DNA of 64,000 bases. It comes from Corythoichthys intestinalis (Eukaryota > Chordata > Actinopteri > Syngnathiformes > Syngnathidae). The stretch lies in contig NC_080415.1 in the NCBI RefSeq assembly GCF_030265065.1, forward strand, positions 41,086,001-41,150,000. The letters are read 5' to 3'. Position 1 is the stretch's first letter. The number at the start of each line of letters is the position of its first letter. The notes under the pieces are model-generated. The model was not told the DNA's origin. It ran no database searches and worked only from the letters and a program-made list of their open reading frames with translations. The translations under genes and the position numbers were made by a program. Positions 56,850 to 64,000 of this stretch are shown here, piece after piece.

Positions 56850-58210
56850 AGCGGGAAATGGGCTCGGGACCCGCCGTATTCCGCTTTCTGGCCTTCCGTC
56901 CGATGGAGAAAAAAGGAAAAGATTTGGAGTCGATCGCAATGGCCTCCGGCAATAAAAGCTGCAACTCATCCACAGTGCCGCTGCCCGCCAGAGTCCGAGG
57001 AAACTGGGCGCTTATCCTGACCCAGGTCGCGGCGGTGCCGGTGCCCGGCCGCGCTTACTCTCAGTTTGACTTTTGTGGCATAAAATGTTGAAAGACCCCG
57101 AAAGGCAGTGTCAGCAATAAAATTCATTTACAGGATATATGCTCTGAGAGTAGCTTAGCCCACACTCGTAGATACAGGCATCCCAGCTCGTAGATACAAA
57201 CATCCCAGCTGTGTGTGTGTGTGAGCGCGCATGTTTTTCTGTCTTACCTAGTGGAGAAGTCGATGCCGCATCCTTTTTGACTGAATACTCCAGTCGGAAA
57301 TATTTATCACAATAGGGTTTTTATCAGGCATGAAAATCTCTCACCTTTCGGCGAAATTTGCCGTTTTGAAGTAAAAAAGGATGACCTACGTGAATCGTGT
57401 AGATCCGAGGAGAAATTTTTTAAGGGGGGTGGTGGGGGGGGGGTCAGGTGTAGGCACGTGCCGGTTAACTTCACGGTTTACCATGCTATGAAAACGTCGC
57501 GGTTACAAAACCACTAAAATTTTCCGTCATACAGTAGTACGTCTTTGTTATTTTTCATGTGTCAAAAATGCAGCCGGAAGTGGCTTGGCGTGGCAGCGCT
57601 TACCCCTTCCCCTGTTTGATGCTGCATGTGTCAGTGACGCTATTCCAGCAAACCCAAAAACAAACACAAGGTGTACTTTTCTTCAATTTATTGAGCTCTC
57701 AAATCGTGGTAGCTGAAATATACCAAATAGATACATTTAAAACCTTGTACAATCGTATTTTTCCACGCGCGAGTAGCTTCAACAGTTTAGCTTCATGAAA
57801 AAGTTCGCCAAAAACAAAACACACAGTTTCCTTTCAAATTCAATACACAAAGTTACTAAAAACCTACAAAGACAAATGACAGGCAAGGCTTAGCAAGGAG
57901 AGCAACTAATCACAGCCGCTGAGAGAGAAACAAGTTTGAATGCAGGGGGGAAAAATGAGAGCGTCAAAGATCGCTAATTGCGACAGATGATCTTGTCCTA
58001 AGCACAAAGTCACGTTCGCTGGATGAGGCGAGGTCTCACTCCCAATTTTTTTTAGATGAATGAATTTGACGAGTAACCGTTTCAATCGTTTTCATATTTT
58101 GTGGTATGACAAAGTTACTGCCGTTCATTGCAGCTTGCGTTGAACACTGCCAGAGCTAGCCAAATCTCCGGTGGAAAAATAGCTCCCGTTAAGTTAGCGT
58201 CAAGCTTGTG
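56850..58210. other. no gene seen
   Basis: GC-rich to about 57060, then AT-rich. A G-run of about 10-13 bases near 57427-57441 and a (GT)n stretch near 57213 are the only repeats noted. Confidence 0.3.
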
Positions 58211-58213
58211 TAT

Positions 58214-58770
58214 TTAACGGTAATATAAAAGCAGTGTTGTCAGCAACGCGTTATGTGAGTAATGCGTAACTGTAATCGGGTTACTTTCAGTAAAGAGCAA
58301 TCTAACGGGTTCATTTTTCTAAATCAGTAATCTGATTAAAGTTACTTTCCTTGATGCCAGTGCGATACTATTTTGTTATTGCCCCATAATGTATGTAGAA
58401 TGAAGAATACTGTAGTCATGGGAGTGACATCACATGTCACATTTTCTAATCGGGGATGGAAAAAAAAAAACGGGTCACGTGTATTACCATGATGCGTGGG
58501 CGCTGGGAGTTTGCGGCCAAAACAACATAGCCTTGCTACCTCGCCAAGATGCAATGAAATAGGCAGGAGATATACTACAAACGGCTGCATTTGCACACTG
58601 GAAACACAGCCATTACTTCACATTTTTGTCCAGTAAAGATGACAAAAATATCTCCGTGCGCTGCGAACTTTGCGCTGGCTCAAAAAGACTGTCGACCGCT
58701 AAAAGCATCCAATTCAAGCACCACTCGGAATTACGGCGCAACAGGTAACGAGACAGCCAGGACTTTTTGA
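58214..58770 (+). mobile_element. hAT element, left part with BED finger
   Basis: Starts CAGTGTTGTCAGCAACGCG and continues with the family's alternating GTAAT/GTTAC motif (TAATCGGGTTACTTTCAGTA). A BED zinc-finger fragment reading YFTFLSSKDDKNISVRCELC then KRLSTAKSIQFKHHSEL lies at about 58612-58740. The rest of the transposase and the right end are missing. Confidence 0.72.
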
Positions 58771-58829
58771 TACTGCTCGTGCTCAATCCTCTGTTCAAGC
58801 TCAGTTGTTGTTGAAGGTTTTGAAACCTT

Positions 58830-59310
58830 AGGTTTAAAGAAATTCTAAATATCCATCTTGCCTACTCAACTGTAGTTTTGGTTAAGCAAAGCAAACGGCT
58901 GTCTCTAAGGTGCTATAGTCACATGATCTGTTCGAAAAATAATTTGGACCCATTATGAAATACTTTGAAGGATTCTTGTTCATTTCATTCATTTTTGTTG
59001 TTTGTTTTATTGCTCTAAAACTTTTATAGACAACATTTTAATGGCCATATTCAATGGTCTTTATTTTAAAGGGGAAGTTCAGAATTTTTTACATTAGGCT
59101 TAATCTTTGAGTTAGCCGGGGTTGAATTAGTCGTTGGAGTTGATTTGAACAAATTCTGTGCACTTTGCATGTTATTTGTTAGTTTCAGGGCTCCGGAGTG
59201 GCTAAGCTAGCGGGAGTCAATGGTGGTTGAAATCAACTCCTTCAACTAATTAAACCCCCGCTAACTTGAATATTAAGCCTTATGTGAAAATTTTCAATTT
59301 TCAAATTGGC
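58830..59310 (-). repeat. interspersed repeat R1, copy 2
   Basis: Reverse complement of 14290-14660: TTTAAAGAAATTCTAAATATC, CTTGTTCATTTCATTCATT, CAGGGCTCCGGAGTGGCTAAG and AAGTTCAGAATTTTTTACAT all match. Contains a tail-to-tail rearrangement around 59070. Confidence 0.75.
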
Positions 59311-59467
59311 CTCATGTAGACGTTTCGCTGACGGAGCACATTTTGCCAGAACGCCGGAACATATTTCCTCCACACCCTACTCAGCATTTTAAACTTTACC
59401 CTGACCCATTTTCATGCCTGTTTTATTGTTTCCCATTATATTTGAGGGGAATTCTAAATCGGGCCAG

Positions 59468-59915
59468 CTATGCTTTTGGCCAAAGATAGTCTTCCGTTGA
59501 ATCCGGCGGTGGCTCTGTTGTACAATTAACGTTTAATTCACGCTTTAGTGGGGCAAAGTGAAACATTTTGACGGTACTCTCCGGTGTTTCACGGTCCACA
59601 TCTTCAATCGTCGCTTCTCGCTCGGTAGTCGTTTTTGAAAGCTTAGTTTTGAAAAAATGATGTATATCCATCTTGCCTCTCAGGTGGTTTTGGCTTAGCA
59701 AAGCAAAGGACAGTCTCTAAGGTGCTAGTCACATGACCTATTCGAAAAATAATTTTGACCCATGATAAAAATATTTTTTTTGTTTATTTCATTCATTTTT
59801 GTTGTTTGTTTTATTGATTGACAACTTCATAGACAACATTTTACCTGCAAAGTCTTCATTTTAAATTCATATATCGGAAAGCTAATAACATGCAGTGACA
59901 TTTTCGGCCACCCTG
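59468..59915 (-). mobile_element. R1 parent element, 5' end with TTF-type/hAT reading frame
   Basis: From CAGGGTGGCCGAAAATG (complement of 59899-59915) the minus strand runs through the R1 leader to an ATG at 59671 and an open frame of 67 codons: MDIHHFFKTKLSKTTTEREA, then DRETPESTVKMFHF. Short peptides of this kind (M-D-I-x-x-F-F) begin the TTF/ZMYM1-like hAT transposases. The frame ends at 59468; the remaining protein is not present. It explains R1 as a derivative of such an element. Confidence 0.55.
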
Positions 59916-60002
59916 GAGTGCTGTGCCCCCCCATAAATCGCAGCCTATGCTGTTAACTCTGGACAGGTCGGGACCTGCTCGCCAGCCAATGGCAGCCTGA
60001 GT

Positions 60003-60160
60003 ACCGTATGGCCCGAATATAAGATGGTGTTTTTTGCATTGAAATAAGACTGAAAATGAGGGGTTATAATCGCGGTCTAGATATTATACCCATTCACGAT
60101 GCTAGATGGCGCCAGATATCATTGAAGCGATGTTCTGTCATGATAGACCTCAGCTACTCT
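60003..60160 (+). repeat. interspersed repeat R2, copy 2
   Basis: Reverse complement of 20985-21165: GGCCCGAATATAAGATGGTG, TGCATTGAAATAAGACTGAA, TAGATGGCGCCAGATATCAT and TGAAGCGATGTTCTGTCATG. Similarity may continue weakly to 60330. Confidence 0.75.
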
Positions 60161-60639
60161 TTTTAGTGTAACCAGTTTGCATTATTTCATTGCAATGTTG
60201 TTCCTTATTCAGATTTGTTTCAAGACTACAGTTAGACTTCACTTTGATGGTTAATGCAGTTATTGCAATTTTGTTGTGTTATCACAATAGATTGGTTTAT
60301 TTACATTTCAAAAACCAGAAGCGGAATGTTATTGCACTTTAGTTTACATATTTAAATGTTCAAATATTCCGATTTGAATGAGGCAAAATAACATGCTTTT
60401 TCTCTCACATATATTGTAATAATTATTTGTTTTGGATGTACTGTAATTATTTTCTGTAGAAAAATTCATTTGGTGTTCAAAAAGTCTTTTTTCAAACTTG
60501 AGTCTGTTTTTTTTGGGGGGGGGGCTCTGCGTTGGGTCCACCGGAACCGGTCTGAACCCGGCGGGACGTGGCGGTGTTTGCTCCTCACCTGAAGGTCTGG
60601 AGTGCATTAGCTCCTTTAAATTGTTCCAAATGGTATCAT

Positions 60640-63600
60640 TTGTGCTTTCATCCATTTTTTGCTTCTGTTTCTATTTCTACATTTTTTTTTAATAAACAAT
60701 TTCATGGAAAATAATAATAAAATCGCTCGGAAATTGCCCGCTCCGAATAAAGCTTCTCTTCTGCGAGCTTTAGCAAAGGGAGGAAGCGACGTTAGCCGCA
60801 AAACTCATCGAAAGCGGCGGCGTCCGGCCTCCCCGACTTTCCGCCGTCGGCCGGTCCCTGACTTTTTTGTCTTTGCGCACGGCCCGAATCGCTGGCGTCT
60901 CGGCGGCGGCGGCGGCGCATCAGTCCACATTATGTGCGACGGCGTCGTCTATTACCTCGGCGGCCGCTCCATTAGTAACAGCTGAATCCTTCTATTAGAT
61001 TGAGGAAGCGGGCCTCATAAATTGGGCGAGCGGCGGCGCGCCGTTGCCAGCCAGCGCCGGCTCAGTGTTTTTGATAATGAAAGGAAGTGGCTTTAAATTC
61101 ACATTACCTTTGTAATGTACTTCATGCTTGATCATATCAGCCGGCGGGATTTTATTAAGGTGCGACCATCTCCGTCTGTCGCCGCCCAAAACGCATTTCC
61201 TCCAACGAGCGCTTCGTCCTCCGGGCCCTCGCTCAAGGTCGAGCCCCCGTCGCTTCCCGCCCGACGGCCGCTAGACGTCGCGACAAAGACGTTTCGCCCA
61301 CGATCGCCTTCTCGTACGTGATGGACGTCTCGTCCGTTTTCACCGGAAGGAGGGTCCAGTCGGATCGGACGTCTATCTACGACAGTGAAAGGGGATCGCT
61401 CGCCGCCTGAAATGGACCGTCCGTGAGTTGAGGCGGACGAGCGACAAGATTCTCCAACGTATCGCAAAAAAATACATAGAAGGGAGTGTTATATATTTCT
61501 ATATACCGTACAGCAGTGAAAGAAAGTTGGCCGGACAAAGAAAATGTCAAGCCGCGACCCATTCTATTTATGGGGTAGCTTTGTTCCAATTGGGGAAAAT
61601 GGCTTTTTTTTTTTTTTTTTTTTTAAAAATCCCCGCCTCCTTAACGGATCACGGTATCGCCGGATCCCCAAAATCGGGTGATGATCGGGACGTCCCTAAT
61701 TGGAAGTCGTATAATAGTTGTACGATACGCGGCGTCGTTTTGCGAGCGGCGTGTTGTAAAAAATACACCGCACTCGTGTATTGTGCCGCTAAAAAGTCTG
61801 GATTGTAATAAAAATGGCTTTTATGGCTTTGAAGGAAATGTCAGCAACCAGACTTCCCCGGAGGGCTTAGGGGCTTTAAAAAAAAAAAAAAGGAACATTT
61901 TGTGCCGACGCTACAAATTGGAGCGGCTTCAAATTGGACACCCTTCAAGCGACGAGGGCCCCTTCGCTCGCAAATCGAGTCTCAATTATGTTTGGCTTGT
62001 TAAATCGATCCCCCTGAAAAACGCGGCATTCAATTAAAGACGGGCAAATACCCGAACGAACGCGGGTTCGTTCGTTTGTTCGTTCTCCGCGGAGGGAATC
62101 GTCCGTTGAGAAATAAGCCGGCGATGACTTTTCATTTGGATGTCATCGCGTGGACTTTGACGGGAACGGTCGTTTGGCATTTCCGCCGTCGACGGTTTAC
62201 GGTCCGATCCGTCGGATGCCCCGGGTCCGATGAGCTCGGGTTGGTTCGCCGCCAGATCTTCCCGTTTGGCACGGATTGGACTTTTATCGCCGTCCACAAT
62301 GATGATTTGAATTGAAATGAGATTTTTCAAGTGCAATTGTAAATGTGAAAGTCCTGTCAAAATGGTTTTTGCCGGGAAAAGCCGAAAATGGCTCTTTGAC
62401 TTTGATCTGATGTGTGTGAAGAAAAGAAAAAGAAAGATTTGGTCACATGGAGCAAATTCACACGTGTAATAACATGCTAATTGAAGTGGTTTCATTTCCT
62501 CCTCACACTCCGCAACCTCTGGCTCCCCCGCGGTGAGCGTGCCACTGTCAAAATCGGCAGAAGAGAGAAAAATGTGTGATTGACAACTTTTTGCCAGTCA
62601 GGGTGCCTGATGAGCTTCCACCCTCGCACGCACGCACGCACGCACGCACGCACCTACCTCATTCTTGTCAAAGAGCCATTAGAACGATATGATTAACACC
62701 TTGCCATTTTAATGAGCACATTTATGAAGGAGCGCTTTGTTTCCGTCCGTCGCCACGGGGACGTTTCCTCGACGGCTCGCTCTCCGTCCTCGCTCGTTCC
62801 GGCCTAAACACTGTGGCAAATGATGATAACATGACTGACCTGGCAAGAAGCTTCAATTCAGCCTACATTCTGTCACACTTCTCTCAGGGGGTCGAAATTG
62901 ATATCCGAAACCCTAATGTTTCATATATACAAAAAAGGCTGGACCTTTTCTCTGTTTCGGTAGTGTAAATATATTCTGTGTATTCATTTTCTCGCTGGTT
63001 AACTCATTTGCCGCCACTGACAAAAGCGTGCGCCCGGGTAGCTCCGTCGCCGCGGTAACCGCCTCGACTTTGACGGTCCGGCGGAGATGTCGGCACGTCC
63101 CTCGTGACCGCGCTTTGTCCGGAAACATTATTGACGAGACGCAGAAAAACAAACGGTTGCGCCCCTGACGTTTGTCTTTCATCAGCTGGCGCTAAAGGTC
63201 GAGCGACGGATAAGCGCGCCGGGATTTTTGAGGAGCGTCACGCGGCCGCTCCAATTCTTCACCCGGCCATCAGAGGCGCTCGCGTCGAGAAAAGCGGGCG
63301 GACGGAAATCTGCCCCCGTTCTCGGCCGGAAAACGAGGAAAAAAAGAGCGCTCGCGGCGGAGCGGACGCGCTTCTTTCCCCGCGGCGCACGGCTAATGAG
63401 AAATCGATTGCGATAAAATGACATTCCGTTTCCGGTACGCGGGCCGCGTTCCTCGGGGAAGGCCGCCTCCCCTCCTATCGTAAGCGAGGCCGTCGTCAGG
63501 GGGGCGGTCGCCGTTTCCCGGCGGCCTTTTCGTTTTAGTCCGGCAAACTTTTGGATAGGCCGTCGCCTTCGACGAAAGAGTCGGTCCGACTCTCGAGATG

Positions 63601-64000
63601 ACGATAGGACTTTTGTAGGAACGGAAAGAGCTTTCCCCGGTTTTGTTTAAGACAAGTTTATCGGCCCATCTCCGTTTCAATTGCATTTTTTTGGGCTCCG
63701 TTAGACATTAAGCGCGGAAGGGCGAGGAAAGATTAAAGGTGAAGCAGGAAACGGGCCGGATCCACTTCCTGCGGCCGATAGTCATCGCACTCATCCTCGG
63801 CGGGTCATCCGTCACGACGGAGATCGCGGCTGAAATCTTCCCCGCCGCTAATATCCCTGTCACTCGGCACCCCGCCCCCCGCTCGGGTATGAGCGCTCGG
63901 GGGGGAGGGGCGGGGTTGAGTGACGGCCAATCGCCGTCCGCGCCGATAAAAGTACTCGTAATGTAACAAAGATGATAAGAAATAATCGACTCTCTGGTTT
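60640..64000. other. gene-free right end, possible regulatory DNA
   Basis: No exon was supported on either strand. AT-rich islands with homeodomain-type words (TAATTA-like, TTAATGAG at 62705, ATGATTAACACC at 62688, ATGATGATAACATGAC at 62820) alternate with CpG-rich stretches. A (GCAC)n run lies at 62625-62653 and A/T runs at 61602-61624 and 61879-61891. The texture suggests conserved noncoding elements of a neighbouring developmental gene, which I cannot confirm from one sequence. Confidence 0.3.

Overview
The window is teleost nuclear DNA. Its vertebrate protein-coding genes are cut into many exons by very short introns (often 70-120 bp), and DNA-transposon debris fills the spaces between genes. 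I assembled seven complete host genes by reading exons, GT-AG boundaries and reading phase; every exon chain closes in frame from ATG to stop. In order they are atad1 (+), lipa (+), ankrd22 (-), acta2 (-), noc3l (-), a C2H2 zinc-finger gene (-), and the head-to-head pair nudt13 (-) / rpp30 (+). Six of the seven have human counterparts on chromosome 10q22-q23 (from memory), so this is a rearranged piece of that conserved block. A percomorph fish is likely; the exact group cannot be fixed from the sequence.

Layout. 1-7.9 kb is a higher-order satellite array that runs off the left edge, followed by a 53-bp hairpin tandem repeat (7.9-8.2 kb). 8.5-13.3 kb is atad1 with a candidate CRE-bearing promoter; a 1.8-kb imperfect inverted repeat lies between that promoter and the first coding exon. 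14.2-15.7 kb holds two DNA transposons, one of them a THAP-encoding ISL2EU-like element. 17.7-19.7 kb is lipa. 22-32.3 kb is a compact minus-strand run of ankrd22, acta2 (with its SRF/CArG sites) and noc3l. 32.5-35.1 kb is a decayed hAT transposon inserted into the end of a second ISL2EU-like copy. 36.2-45.3 kb carries the zinc-finger gene, nudt13 and rpp30; the last two share a 394-bp promoter. 45.4-64 kb has no confidently recognised gene: a possible terminal exon, a CpG-rich island, a third ISL2EU-like copy with a nested hAT remnant, several hAT and foldback elements, and GC-rich or AT-rich single-copy sequence that may be regulatory.

The genes are unrelated housekeeping or tissue genes that share a chromosomal neighbourhood rather than a pathway: mitochondrial protein extraction (ATAD1), lysosomal lipid hydrolysis (LIPA), a membrane ankyrin protein (ANKRD22), smooth-muscle actin (ACTA2), 60S ribosome assembly (NOC3L), probable DNA binding (zinc-finger gene), NAD(H)-type pyrophosphohydrolysis (NUDT13) and tRNA 5'-end processing (RPP30). 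I found no evidence for a new multi-gene system. The most notable signals are the large foldback in the atad1 leader, the satellite's subunit-number change, the nested transposon insertions with readable target duplications, a likely GC-AG intron in ankrd22, the conserved CArG layout of acta2, and a tandemly doubled ETS-type site in the nudt13/rpp30 promoter.
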